Shown here: piece after piece, positions 35,190 through 43,700 of the stretch
Numbering within the stretch: the stretch's first letter is position 1
Layout: the number at the start of each line of letters is the position of its first letter
Assembly: GCA_028288485.1 (NCBI GenBank)
Contig: JAQBNO010000179.1
Span: 1 to 64,000 of the forward strand
Direction of reading: 5' to 3'
DNA from: Segetibacter sp.
GTDB lineage: Bacteria; Bacteroidota; Bacteroidia; Chitinophagales; Chitinophagaceae
DNA: 64,000 nucleotides
The notes under the pieces: generated by a model
Databases searched by the model: none
What the model was told of the DNA's origin: nothing
Seen by the model: the letters and a program-made list of their open reading frames with translations, nothing else
Translations under genes and position numbers: made by a program

Positions 35190-36746
35190 TTATTGTAAAG
35201 ATTTCTCCTTGTTATTTGTCGCCTTATCCCGGTAAACAATTTTTTCTGTTTCTTCCTGCATCACTGGCTCTTTTTTCCTGAATACCAAATAGCACTCCGG
35301 CTCAATAACACCTGTTTTCCAGCATAGATACCCTTTGAAAAAAGCTACTGCCTTGTATCCCGGAAGTTCAATTCTTTGCCTGCTTGGTATATGATCAGAC
35401 GCAAAAATGACAACTTCGGGCTGTACACAGCCGATGGTATCAAGAACAAAAGGCGTTGCTCCTACACTCGTTACATTGTTCACCGACCAATTCCAGAACC
35501 GGTGGTTCGATCCGTAATTATGGTTGTAGAAAATATTTTTGTTGAAGTAGGGTAAAACAGAAATCGTTTTCCAGCCGCTCACAAAAATTTTTTCATTCTG
35601 CAAACCGTTTTTCTTGATGTATTTTGCCAGGCTATAACTTCCTGAATAGTTAGAGGTAAGATCATATTTCAATGCATCGAAACACCAGTAAGCCTGCACC
35701 GCGAGCACCAGAGCGATCGCGCCTATTAAAGTTCTGCCCATTGGTATCCTGGGCCTGTTCCTGTATTTATCATAGCTAACCCAAAGCACAAAAAGCCAAA
35801 GTAAAAACAACACGCCCTGGTGCCATAAATTCCTGTATTTTATAGCAAAAAGAGTACTGAGTAATAACAATGGCAGTAAATACAATAGCGCCATTTTATT
35901 TTTGGTAAGCCATATAACGGTAATAATAAAAATTATGAAAGACACAAGCCCGCTAAACCAGTAGAGGCTGCTAAACTCGTTCATGAGCAGTGAGCCACCG
36001 ACCATTCTTTTTGTTGTGCGTATAAAATTGTCAATTCCCCAATTCGCAGTTCCTGCGTAAATCTGGTCCGGGGGTGTCATTACTACAAATACCACTAACA
36101 GCGCCATAAAACCAAATACCAACATAGAGATTGCCTGTTCCCTTTTTGACCGTTTGTCAAGAAATTCCCATTCTTTTATAATCCCAAGGAACTGAATAAA
36201 AGCTATTGAGCCGGCTATAAGAAAGGTATGTGCGCTAATATTTGCGAGCAAACAAAGGAGCAGTACGAAAATATAAGGATGCTCGTACCTTTTATTATAA
36301 ATAATTGCCAGTGAAAATAATATAGGAGCAATAAGGCAATAACTTCTCGCCACAATGCCATATTGAAAGAATACAAAAAATGAGAAAGGATATAATATTT
36401 TAATTAAAATAGGGAAAGGAGCATACCGGATAAACAACCAAACACCAACAGCAGAAAAAAATGCTGACAAGATATTAATGGTAACGTAAGGTAAACCTAG
36501 TTTTGCCGGAATCATCAATACAAGGTGCCATAAACCCGGCGATCCCTCGTACCTCAGGTATTTAACAAACAATTCTTTAAACCCAAGGTCTTTGGCCAAT
36601 AACCATGCTTGCGCCTCGTCCATCCACGGCTCGTGATGTGCTACAGAGATGGCAAGTATTATCAGGTAAACTGCGAAAACAATTACCTGGTATTTCTCCT
36701 TTAAGTACTGTGCTAACGAAAACCTTTTGGTGATAAGTAAGTCCAT
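35190..36746 (-). CDS. Polytopic membrane protein, GT-C glycosyltransferase-like
   Basis: 518 aa with about ten to eleven hydrophobic segments (VFAVYLIILAISV, NILSAFFSAVGVWLFI, LYPFSFFVFFQYGI, YIFVLLLCLLANI, MLVFGFMALLVVFVV, LLYLLPLLLLSTLFA). The first loop contains HHEPWMDEAQAWLLA. An acidic residue pair after the first membrane span followed by a helix is a GT-C (PMT/ArnT-like) signature where the D/E activates the acceptor. A periplasmic C-terminal domain follows (about 370-490). The donor would be a lipid-linked sugar. It stands alone, so the substrate cannot be inferred. Confidence 0.65.
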   Translation of the reverse strand: MDLLITKRFSLAQYLKEKYQVIVFAVYLIILAISVAHHEPWMDEAQAWLLAKDLGFKELFVKYLRYEGSPGLWHLVLMIPAKLGLPYVTINILSAFFSAVGVWLFIRYAPFPILIKILYPFSFFVFFQYGIVARSYCLIAPILFSLAIIYNKRYEHPYIFVLLLCLLANISAHTFLIAGSIAFIQFLGIIKEWEFLDKRSKREQAISMLVFGFMALLVVFVVMTPPDQIYAGTANWGIDNFIRTTKRMVGGSLLMNEFSSLYWFSGLVSFIIFIITVIWLTKNKMALLYLLPLLLLSTLFAIKYRNLWHQGVLFLLWLFVLWVSYDKYRNRPRIPMGRTLIGAIALVLAVQAYWCFDALKYDLTSNYSGSYSLAKYIKKNGLQNEKIFVSGWKTISVLPYFNKNIFYNHNYGSNHRFWNWSVNNVTSVGATPFVLDTIGCVQPEVVIFASDHIPSRQRIELPGYKAVAFFKGYLCWKTGVIEPECYLVFRKKEPVMQEETEKIVYRDKATNNKEKSLQ

Positions 36747-37149
36747 AAAAGCCTCTCTCGGCGATGTTAAAATTTTAATTCTATTAATATAAATATTATC
36801 ATTAATTCAACTGCTATGCCAAAACAAGTAAAACGAAATTTTAAGAACTTTATTTAAAAATAATTTTGCTTTGTTCTTAAAATTTTGTATTTGTATTTGC
36901 ACGAAGGTAGCCTTAATTTTTTCTATAGGACTTAAAGGAGGGTTAAAGATGAATTCGTAAAACATTAGGAAAAAGTAAAATATTATAAGGATGATTGTAA
37001 CTAAAGCTTTTCATTTTGCTGTTTTTAAAAATTCTTTCATATCTCCCCTGGCACCTTTTTGTTATAACCATCAGTTCAGTTGCAGTCACAGTGTTACTAT
37101 TGCATATTTGCTTACAACCTTTCCTTTTTTCAAAAATAAAAATCGCTAC
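36747..37149. other. Intergenic region GT-C gene to ppk2
   Basis: AT-rich divergent spacer that must hold both promoters. Nothing else is recognised; the open frame preceding the ppk2 start has no family similarity. Confidence 0.4.
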
Positions 37150-37896
37150 ATGCCAATTAAATTATCTGAAATCTCCACTCGAGCGCCGAAAGAATTTGAC
37201 AAAGAGCAAACAAAAGAAAAGCTTGTATTGCTATTGGAAGAATTAGATGAACTACAAAATCTATTATACGCAAATGGGAAGCATTCGGTGTTAGTTATCA
37301 TCCAGGGAATGGATGCAAGTGGCAAAGACGGAGCGGTAAAAAATGTTTTTGGTACATTAAATCCACTTGGTGTACTGGCCAAATCTTTTAAAGCCCCTAC
37401 AGAAGAAGAACTTTCTCACGATTTCTTATGGAGAATTCACAAGTATACGCCGGCAAAAGGAATGATCCAGGTGTTTAACCGCTCTCAGTACGAAGATGTT
37501 TTAATAACACGGGTGCATAAATGGATAGATGAAAAAACGGTTGGGGAAAGAATGAATGCAATAAACAATTTCGAAATGTTATTGCAGGAGCATGGCCAAA
37601 CAATAATCCTGAAATTCTATCTGCATCTTTCCCGTGAAAAACAACACGAGCGGTTGAATGAAAGACTTACAATCGCAAAGAAACACTGGAAGGCAAACCC
37701 AAACGATTTTATAGAAGCTACCCGCTGGGACGATTATATGAAAGCGTATGAAGATTGTTTTGAAAAATGCAACCTTGTGCCGTGGACCATTGTACCTGCT
37801 GACCAGAACTGGTATAAGGAATATATTCTTGCTTCTACTTTAGTCGATGCCTTGAAAAAGCTGAAAATGCAGTATCCTCCTTTGAAGGAACAGTAA
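37150..37896 (+). CDS. Polyphosphate kinase 2 family protein
   Basis: 248 aa from the ATG at 37150 (MPIKLSEISTRAPKEF); the frame is open 53 codons upstream without similarity. PPK2 enzymes use polyphosphate to phosphorylate (d)NMP/NDP or the reverse. Walker A is GMDASGKDG (53-61, in VIIQGMDASGKDGAVKN), with the polyP region FKAPTEEELSHDFLWRIHK, Walker B-type VFNRSQYEDVLITRVH, and the lid HERLNERLTIAKKHWK. The short single-domain length fits class I/III. It is a single gene. Confidence 0.92.
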   Translation: MPIKLSEISTRAPKEFDKEQTKEKLVLLLEELDELQNLLYANGKHSVLVIIQGMDASGKDGAVKNVFGTLNPLGVLAKSFKAPTEEELSHDFLWRIHKYTPAKGMIQVFNRSQYEDVLITRVHKWIDEKTVGERMNAINNFEMLLQEHGQTIILKFYLHLSREKQHERLNERLTIAKKHWKANPNDFIEATRWDDYMKAYEDCFEKCNLVPWTIVPADQNWYKEYILASTLVDALKKLKMQYPPLKEQ

Positions 37897-38375
37897 AAAA
37901 ATAAATAGCAGCAGCCGAATATTGTGAATTTGCTGCATTAAGTGCAGGATGCTGCTGGAATTTAAAAGAATTGAATCGAATAGCTGTCAAAATAGATAAT
38001 AGATATAAGACAACCAGTTGATGAAGGAGAAAACCTTATACACTTTATGAGAATTACAAAAAGAATTAACGGCAGGTATAACGGCCTTGCAGATCCATTA
38101 GGCAGGTACAAGACCGGCGTTGAAATTTTTATTTAGGAGAGTCTGAAGATTTATTTACTCTTGATATGTAAGCAGTAAGAGATAATTTTGGTCCGGCTTC
38201 AGCTGTTATCTCCGTCCATTTTTGATGCCTTTCGAAAACACTCCCAATGCTTCTTCGGTCGCCTTAGCCCTCCAGTAACGATTAGTTGTTTCAGGGATTC
38301 AAATAAATAAAAGACTTTCAGGTAAAGACATTAACTTAATGCTCATTTCGATAAATTATCTATAATAATTGCAAC
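37897..38375. other. Intergenic region without recognised content
   Basis: About 480 bases of mixed composition. I see no gene, terminator or repeat copy I can support. Confidence 0.4.
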
Positions 38376-39068
38376 ATGTTCTTTTTCAGGATAAACAAAC
38401 TAAAAATCTTTGATAACAAAGAAGGTAAGAAATTTGGACTTTTTGGCAAAGATTCCGCGCAGGTTAAACTGGTAAGTTTTGTTACTACAGAACAAGCAGA
38501 ACTGCCAAATCTTACTGAGTTTATTCAGACAAATGATGAAGGGGCGAAAAATGAAATTTTGAGAGCGGCCGTTGAAAATGTAGTGTCTTCGAGGATTTTG
38601 ACAGAAATAGACAATGTAAAAGACAATAGTACCATGACCTTCGGGGATACGGGTTTTGTACTATACCAGGCCAATAAAATTCCTGCATGTTTTAACTGGA
38701 ATTTTATTGCTTACGAAAGTGATAAGCGTCATCGTGAAACAGTGGCATTAATAGACGATATAACACGCCACCCTGACTTTCCTGTCTTCTCCGGTAAACT
38801 TGGCGGCCTTTTGAAAAATACCCCTAACCCGGCATTCGATGCATTTAACCAGATCTCTAAATTTGCTATTGATACCATTTCCAAAGTAGCTAAAGAAAAT
38901 AGGGACGATATGATGGGCATCCTTTTCATGTCGTTGAACCGGACAGAGCATTATAACCATGGTGAAAGAAAAAAGGATGATGTTCCTGATCTTACAAATA
39001 ATATGTTGATCGATTATTCGATTTTTGGGTTTGAAGAGAGCAGTGTACAGGTGGTGTCGGGTAATTAA
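38376..39068 (+). CDS. Unrecognised protein, 230 aa
   Basis: I do not recognise this gene. It has no signal peptide or membrane segment. The N-terminal 60 residues (LKIFDNKEGKKFGLFGKDS, VKLVSFVTTEQ) look beta-rich; residues 60-110 mix helices and strands; the central IPACFNWNFIAYESDKR is followed by a helical Lys/Asp-rich region (DDITRHPDFPVF, DAFNQISKFAIDTISKVAKEN). The end (DVPDLTNNMLIDYSIFGFE) is compact. Codon use looks like that of neighbours. It stands alone, with no terminator seen upstream. Confidence 0.7.
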   Translation: MFFFRINKLKIFDNKEGKKFGLFGKDSAQVKLVSFVTTEQAELPNLTEFIQTNDEGAKNEILRAAVENVVSSRILTEIDNVKDNSTMTFGDTGFVLYQANKIPACFNWNFIAYESDKRHRETVALIDDITRHPDFPVFSGKLGGLLKNTPNPAFDAFNQISKFAIDTISKVAKENRDDMMGILFMSLNRTEHYNHGERKKDDVPDLTNNMLIDYSIFGFEESSVQVVSGN

Positions 39069-39157
39069 TTGCGGAAGGGGATGGTGAATGGGCCGTGCTC
39101 CTTCCGCAGGCAGCTTTTTTGGAGTCGTAGCCTTTTATATTGGCTTTACAACTTATT

Positions 39158-39205
39158 CAACATCGTTGTCCGAATGGCTCCCTTGATGATATCACTTACT
39201 TGTAC
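39158..39205 (-). repeat. R1 dispersed repeat, long form
   Basis: CAACATCGTTGTCCGAATGG, CTCCCTTGATGATATCACT, TACTTGTACG. The reverse complement carries the same inner spacer as 6785-6834. Confidence 0.8.
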
Positions 39206-39311
39206 GTTTAGTAAATCTATTCGACTTTTTAAATGAACCAAATTGAAGCGCAACATTCAATTTTCATTACTGAACAAATTCACCCGCAGAGATAAAAATT
39301 GCTTAAGCAGG

Positions 39312-40220
39312 CTAATGCGTTCCTTTAAATGCAGGATGAAATTGTTGTAGCGTGCTCCTTAGAAAATCACGGTCTAAATGTGTATAAATTTCAGTGGTGG
39401 TGATGCTTTCGTGGCCCAGCATTTCCTGCACTGCCCGCAGGTCGGCGCCCCCTTCGACAAGATGTGTTGCAAATGAATGCCGGAACGTATGGGGGAAAAT
39501 ATTCTTAGTGATTGATGCTTTTTTAGCCAGGTCTTTTATGATATAAAATATCATAACTCTTGATAATTGCCCGCCTCGTTTGTTTACAAACAAAATGTCT
39601 TCAGAACCTTTTTTTATGGGTACATGTACCCTGATATTATCCTTATACAGTTTGATGTATTTAATCGCATCTGTACCAATAGGTACCAGTCTTTCTTTGT
39701 TGCCTTTTCCTATAACCCTTATAAAACCTACATCAAGATAAAGGCAACTGATTTGAAGGTTCACCACTTCGGTTACACGCAACCCGCAACTGTACATTGT
39801 TTCCAGAATTGCTTTGTTACGGCCTCCCTCCGGTTTGCTTTGGTCTATTTTTGAAATGATGGTTTCGATTTCTTCAAAGCTTAATACATCGGGCAGGGTT
39901 CTCTTTAGTTTCGGCGCTTCAAGCAGCGATGTAGGATCTGTTGTTACAATATTTTCTATAAGGCAGTATTTATAAAAACCTTTTATGCCTGAAATTGTTC
40001 TTGCCTGTGAAGCTGCAGTCATTCCAAGTTCGCTCACCCATTTTATAAATTGCTGCAAGGTTTTTAAATCAATTTCTGCAGGGCTCTTTTTTTCGCCTGA
40101 TGTTAATAGAAATGCAGTGAGCTTTTCCAGGTCACGAAGGTATGCTTCGACTGAATTATCACTCAGCGATTTTTCAAGTTGGAGGTACGCTTTGAATCCT
40201 TTTTTATATGAATCCCACAT
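39312..40220 (-). CDS. xerD: Tyrosine recombinase XerD-like
   Basis: 302 aa. Resolves chromosome dimers with a XerC partner at dif sites (family role). The N-terminal SAM-like domain (about 1-95) starts with YLQLEKSLSDNSVEAYLRDL; the catalytic domain shows the Arg in YSCGLRVTEVVNL, the Lys strand VIGKGNKERLVPIG, HTFRHSFATHLVEGGADLRA (His and second Arg), the third His in MLGHESITTTEIYTH and the nucleophile Tyr within it. Length fits XerD. It is a single gene. Confidence 0.93.
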   Translation of the reverse strand: MWDSYKKGFKAYLQLEKSLSDNSVEAYLRDLEKLTAFLLTSGEKKSPAEIDLKTLQQFIKWVSELGMTAASQARTISGIKGFYKYCLIENIVTTDPTSLLEAPKLKRTLPDVLSFEEIETIISKIDQSKPEGGRNKAILETMYSCGLRVTEVVNLQISCLYLDVGFIRVIGKGNKERLVPIGTDAIKYIKLYKDNIRVHVPIKKGSEDILFVNKRGGQLSRVMIFYIIKDLAKKASITKNIFPHTFRHSFATHLVEGGADLRAVQEMLGHESITTTEIYTHLDRDFLRSTLQQFHPAFKGTH

Positions 40221-40588
40221 TGGTCATTTATTTATAGCCGATATTTTAACGTGCAAATTGCAGGTGTAAAGATGAGGGTAAGAATTTCAACCCCGTGCAA
40301 TTTCTATTTGTAGCGGAGATGATATTTTGGTGTTATTCAATTTCCTATAAAAAATGCCGCATAGAGATATAAAAGTAGAAGTGAGTGACACAACGATGTT
40401 GAACAGAGATAATCAGTTCGTCCCCAAAATGCCATTATTATTTTCCACTTATAGCAAGACTGAGAACACAATAACAGCAATATCAACAAGATATAGTTTA
40501 TAGGAAAAAAGGTATTATCTTGATGCTGAAAGAAAATTTGAGCAACTTTCTTCTTTAATACTTATTTATCAGGTATAACTTTTAGCCA
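40221..40588. other. Intergenic region xerD-lipoprotein with R1 copy
   Basis: No gene; contains the R1 copy at 40375-40405 and an AT-rich leader for the lipoprotein gene. Confidence 0.45.
40375..40405 (+). repeat. R1 dispersed repeat, full copy
   Basis: GTAGAAGTGAGTGACACAAC followed by GATGTTGAACA; the outer GTACAAG has changed to GTAGAAG. Confidence 0.85.
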
Positions 40589-41212
40589 ATGATGGTAAAA
40601 AACAAACCGCTGCTTGGAGTATTCTTTCCAAAAATCATCCTTTTTTTTTCCATTTTGTTTTATTCATGTTTACCTAAGCCGGTCATTAATTCATTTACCG
40701 TTACGCCACTCACCATTACTGCGGAAGATACGGTAAAAGTGAATTGGGATGTAAAGGGGAAACCGACCTTACTCGTTCATCAAAAAGTAGCAGCAGATTC
40801 AGGTGTTAAATACCTGGAGCTGACCCTGGTGGTTGAAAAAGGAGCAAAGGAAGTAAACAGGCCAGTGCAGGTAACTGTTGTTCCTACTAATTCTACCACT
40901 CAAATCATATTCAGCACCGACCTAAAGGGCGATACCCTCATTGCTGCCGACGACAAAAACCCCGACAAGTGGGGAAACCGGCTCGAAATACTCTCTGTTT
41001 CATCAGCGTCGGCCAGACAATTAATTGTATGGCACGCAAACAAAACTGCAGTACTAGATAAAGCTGGAACTCTATCCACTGCATTTGAGGGAACACCTGT
41101 TGAAGGCCGCTGGGTCTTCAAATCACAGCTTACTGCAGATGAAAAGAAAGGAACCGTTACACCACCAGCGACACTGGAAATAAACGCTACGATAAGATAT
41201 AAAAGAAGATAA
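40589..41212 (+). CDS. Hypothetical lipoprotein
   Basis: 207 aa. A long lipoprotein signal (about 1-27) ends in LFYSC. Mature domain: an Ig-like beta module (VINSFTVTPLTITAEDTVKV...) followed by a second beta-rich half with RWVFKSQL and NATIRYKRR at the end. It ends 3 bases before the next gene, so the two are co-transcribed. The pair of Ig-like lipoprotein and phosphoesterase suggests a surface complex, but no family is named. Confidence 0.75.
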   Translation: MMVKNKPLLGVFFPKIILFFSILFYSCLPKPVINSFTVTPLTITAEDTVKVNWDVKGKPTLLVHQKVAADSGVKYLELTLVVEKGAKEVNRPVQVTVVPTNSTTQIIFSTDLKGDTLIAADDKNPDKWGNRLEILSVSSASARQLIVWHANKTAVLDKAGTLSTAFEGTPVEGRWVFKSQLTADEKKGTVTPPATLEINATIRYKRR

Positions 41213-41215
41213 ATA

Positions 41216-42592
41216 ATGGCTAACATACTTAATAAGGTAAAGACAGTGGTTTTAGTGATGTTTGAAAACCGCTCATTCGATCATATGCTTGGTCATTTAA
41301 GTTTTGAAAATATAAACGCTGAGATTGACGGCTTAAAAGCTCCCTTAAATCAAAAGCAATATTATAACCTTTATAAGGGCGACAGCTATTCGCCTTACCA
41401 GATCGGCCACGACCTTACCTTGCCATTTGATTTGCCGCATGAATACAACGATATAGCAGCGCAAATGGCTTTATCAAATGTTACAAAGAATTTCACCATG
41501 TCGGGATTTGTAAAATCCTTTGCAGAGAAAACTGGTACCGTGCCTAATCCACAGGCACTGCCGATGGGCTTTTTTAATTCTGCCCAGGTACCTATCACCA
41601 GTTTCCTGGCTCGTACCTTTTGTACCTGCGACCGTTTTTTTGCAACACTTCCAACCAGTACGCAGCCTAACAGGACAATAGCTTTTTATGGGCACTCCAA
41701 TATTATCGATACGAAAACGCGGATAAATCATCTGACCAACAGTATTTTTGACTGGTTAACCAGGAACAATGTTCGCTGGCGGGTTTATCACGATGGATTA
41801 TCGTTCTTCGCTTTATATTCGAAGCTGTGGAAATATGTGCTGGGCAACAAGTTCAGGGACTATGAGTTCCTGTCCAGGGATATTCAAAGAGAGCCATTCG
41901 AAACGGCTCCGGAGGTTATAATAGTTGAACCTTCTTACCAGGATGCGCCACATGTCGGCTCTGATCGTCCAAACGATAATCATGCTCCCCTGGCAATAGG
42001 TTGGGGAGAGGAATTCCTGCGACGCACGTATGAAGCTGTAACGTCGAATGGAAGAAAGTGGGAAAATACGGTGATGATAGTGTACTACGACGAACATGGA
42101 GGCTTTTATGATCATGTACCACCGCCGTTTATAAAATATAAAGTGATGGCCGCTGAGCCGTATCAATTCGAAAGCCTGGGACCTAGAATTCCTGCTATCA
42201 TTGTTTCTCCGCTGGTTAAACGCGGTTCTGTTTCCCACTCAATATTCGACCACACGTCCGTGCTGCAATTCCTTGCCGAAAAATTTACCCCTGGCAAGCC
42301 TTATTCCGCGTCGGTGAACGAGCGTAAGACCCAGGGTATTGCAAGCGTCAGCACGGTTCTTGTCGATCAACCTGCAACAGTGGCTCCTGCGCCTCCATCT
42401 GCACCCATAGTTGTTCAAACAGCATTAGGACGAACTATCGAAAGCGGCCCCGACTCCGAAATGGGTAATTCATTTGAGTACGCTGCTAAAGAAATGATGA
42501 AAAATAAGCCTGTTGAAACAGGTAAAAAATACCCGGAACTTTTTCAGTGGAAGAACGCGGTTGATAACGCGAGGAGTACGGGAGCCAGGTAA
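41216..42592 (+). CDS. Phosphoesterase (PF04185, PlcC/AcpA-like)
   Basis: 458 aa. The family includes phospholipases C and acid phosphatases that hydrolyse phosphodiesters. The metal-site motif ENRSFDHMLG is at about 17-26, followed by DLPHEYNDIAAQMA, the conserved FFATLPTSTQPNRTIAFYGHS, PEVIIVEPSYQDAPHVGSDRP, and NTVMIVYYDEHGGFYDHVPPP with the second metal cluster. The C-terminal 60 residues are Pro/Ala-rich. There is no signal peptide, whereas most members are Tat-exported; see findings. The preceding lipoprotein gene ends 3 bases upstream. Confidence 0.9.
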   Translation: MANILNKVKTVVLVMFENRSFDHMLGHLSFENINAEIDGLKAPLNQKQYYNLYKGDSYSPYQIGHDLTLPFDLPHEYNDIAAQMALSNVTKNFTMSGFVKSFAEKTGTVPNPQALPMGFFNSAQVPITSFLARTFCTCDRFFATLPTSTQPNRTIAFYGHSNIIDTKTRINHLTNSIFDWLTRNNVRWRVYHDGLSFFALYSKLWKYVLGNKFRDYEFLSRDIQREPFETAPEVIIVEPSYQDAPHVGSDRPNDNHAPLAIGWGEEFLRRTYEAVTSNGRKWENTVMIVYYDEHGGFYDHVPPPFIKYKVMAAEPYQFESLGPRIPAIIVSPLVKRGSVSHSIFDHTSVLQFLAEKFTPGKPYSASVNERKTQGIASVSTVLVDQPATVAPAPPSAPIVVQTALGRTIESGPDSEMGNSFEYAAKEMMKNKPVETGKKYPELFQWKNAVDNARSTGAR

Positions 42593-42768
42593 GAAAAGGT
42601 GAAAGGTTTTGGTACTTAGCATCGTGTTGCCTGCAAGAAGTGTTGTGTCACAATCATTATAATTGGCAGAAAAGACGTAGGCCCTAATTTCTTCCTTATT
42701 TTTCCGCTTCAAACTGTTTCGCTGATGCTACCACATCATTTCCCCTTCATGCAACCGTATTACACATT

Positions 42769-42816
42769 ATCACCCATTTATGTGATTGTAAAAGGCTTAT
42801 TGCTGAAGTAAGTTTG
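42769..42816 (+). promoter_or_regulatory. Promoter with operator-like dyad, small ORF 1
   Basis: -33-like TTG (42786-42788) and -7-like TAAGTTTG (42809-42816; matches the Bacteroidota TAnnTTTG) 20 bases apart; the start codon follows 18 bases after. Overlapping the -33 is the dyad ATCAC (42769-42773), 8 bases, GTGAT (42782-42786). Confidence 0.7.
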
Positions 42817-42834
42817 TAATATCAAAACAACAGT

Positions 42835-43023
42835 ATGAAACTTTTTCTCACAACTACTCTTCATTATGTTTTGTTTGGCCTGTCACTTTTACTGTTTCCT
42901 GCAAAAATTAATCAAATTATGGAGCGGTTACAGGAATTGAAAACAGAAAAAACTACCAGGGCTCCACAAGAAACAGAAAAACCTGCAGAAATTCTTCACA
43001 GTGAAATATTGTTTCGGTACTAA
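42835..43023 (+). CDS. Small exported/membrane peptide, tandem paralogue 1
   Basis: 62 aa: MKLFLTTTLHYVLFGLSLLL forms a signal/membrane segment, then a charged linker (QIMERLQELKTEKTTRAPQE) and the C-terminal EILHSEILFRY. The paralogue at 43234 is also 62 aa with the same layout and an identical C-terminal 11 residues. Codons in that tail differ at 5 of 11 positions, all synonymous, so selection acts on the peptide. The gene has its own promoter and terminator. No family is recognised. The design (membrane lead, variable linker, invariant tail) resembles precursor peptides for export or processing. Confidence 0.8.
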   Translation: MKLFLTTTLHYVLFGLSLLLFPAKINQIMERLQELKTEKTTRAPQETEKPAEILHSEILFRY

Positions 43024-43046
43024 TCATACTGAACTTCATTATAAAT

Positions 43047-43077
43047 AAAACCGGCCTGAAAAATACAGGCCGGTTTT
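43047..43077 (+). terminator. Terminator of small ORF 1
   Basis: AAAACCGGCCTG (43047-43058) pairs with CAGGCCGGTTTT (43066-43077). Confidence 0.92.
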
Positions 43078-43165
43078 CATTTAAATAACCTCCGTTCTAT
43101 TGTCTTCGATTTAAAGATTACTGCAACATCATGTTTTTAGTAACTATTTTATTTTTTTTATATAT

Positions 43166-43214
43166 AATCACACTTTTATGTGATTGTTCTCGGCTCATGA
43201 AAGAAGTAAGTTTG
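43166..43214 (+). promoter_or_regulatory. Promoter with operator-like dyad, small ORF 2
   Basis: -33-like TTG (43184-43186) and TAAGTTTG (43207-43214) 20 bases apart, exactly as for ORF 1. The dyad here is a perfect AATCACA (43166-43172), 6 bases, TGTGATT (43179-43185), overlapping the -33. Confidence 0.75.
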
Positions 43215-43233
43215 TATCATCAACATAAAGATT

Positions 43234-43422
43234 ATGAAACTCAGCATTACATCAACTTTCCACTACATTGTATTTGCCCTGGTGCTTTTATTCGCGCCTG
43301 CAAATATGGTGACTGTATGTAGCAAACTTGCTGAAGTAAAATCAGAAATAAATGAGCAAGTACCAATAGCTAAGGAAAATACGAATGAGATCCTTCATAG
43401 TGAAATCTTGTTTCGGTATTAA
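43234..43422 (+). CDS. Small exported/membrane peptide, tandem paralogue 2
   Basis: 62 aa: MKLSITSTFHYIVFALVLLF signal/membrane segment, linker with MVTVCSKLAEVKSEIN, and the C-terminal EILHSEILFRY identical to the gene at 42835. Identity outside the tail is low but the pattern (MKL, T.T.HY, FAL, L.E.K.E) is kept. The gene carries the stronger dyad operator upstream and its own terminator. Function is unknown; see findings. Confidence 0.8.
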   Translation: MKLSITSTFHYIVFALVLLFAPANMVTVCSKLAEVKSEINEQVPIAKENTNEILHSEILFRY

Positions 43423-43448
43423 TATTGCGGAACTCCATGATAAGTATG

Positions 43449-43475
43449 ACCGGCATGAGAAATCAGGCCGGTTTT
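43449..43475 (+). terminator. Terminator of small ORF 2
   Basis: ACCGGCATGA (43449-43458) pairs with TCAGGCCGGT (43463-43472) with one bulge, followed by a T run. Confidence 0.85.
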
Positions 43476-43700
43476 TTCATTTTATAGCTTGAAATGCTGC
43501 ATCGAACTTACCTTTTTGTGAGTTGTCCTGCTTTTGTTAACCTCTATAACATTTTCTTTACAGGTTAGTTTGCCTTTTCTAACACGTTCATATACAACCA
43601 GATACATAATTACCTTCTCTGTTCGTCTCCTGTTTTATCGGAATTGGCATAATTTCTGTTTTCGCGAGTTTGAATTCTTAACAATAAAAAGTTACACAGT

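Noticed and set aside
39312-40220. xerD as an integrase of a genomic island
   Set aside because: Full-length XerD pattern, no adjacent tRNA, direct repeats or island genes; most likely the housekeeping recombinase.
42769-42786. Possible CRP/FNR site in the small-ORF promoter
   Set aside because: Half-site order is reversed relative to the TGTGA-N6-TCACA CRP site, so I describe it only as an operator-like dyad.
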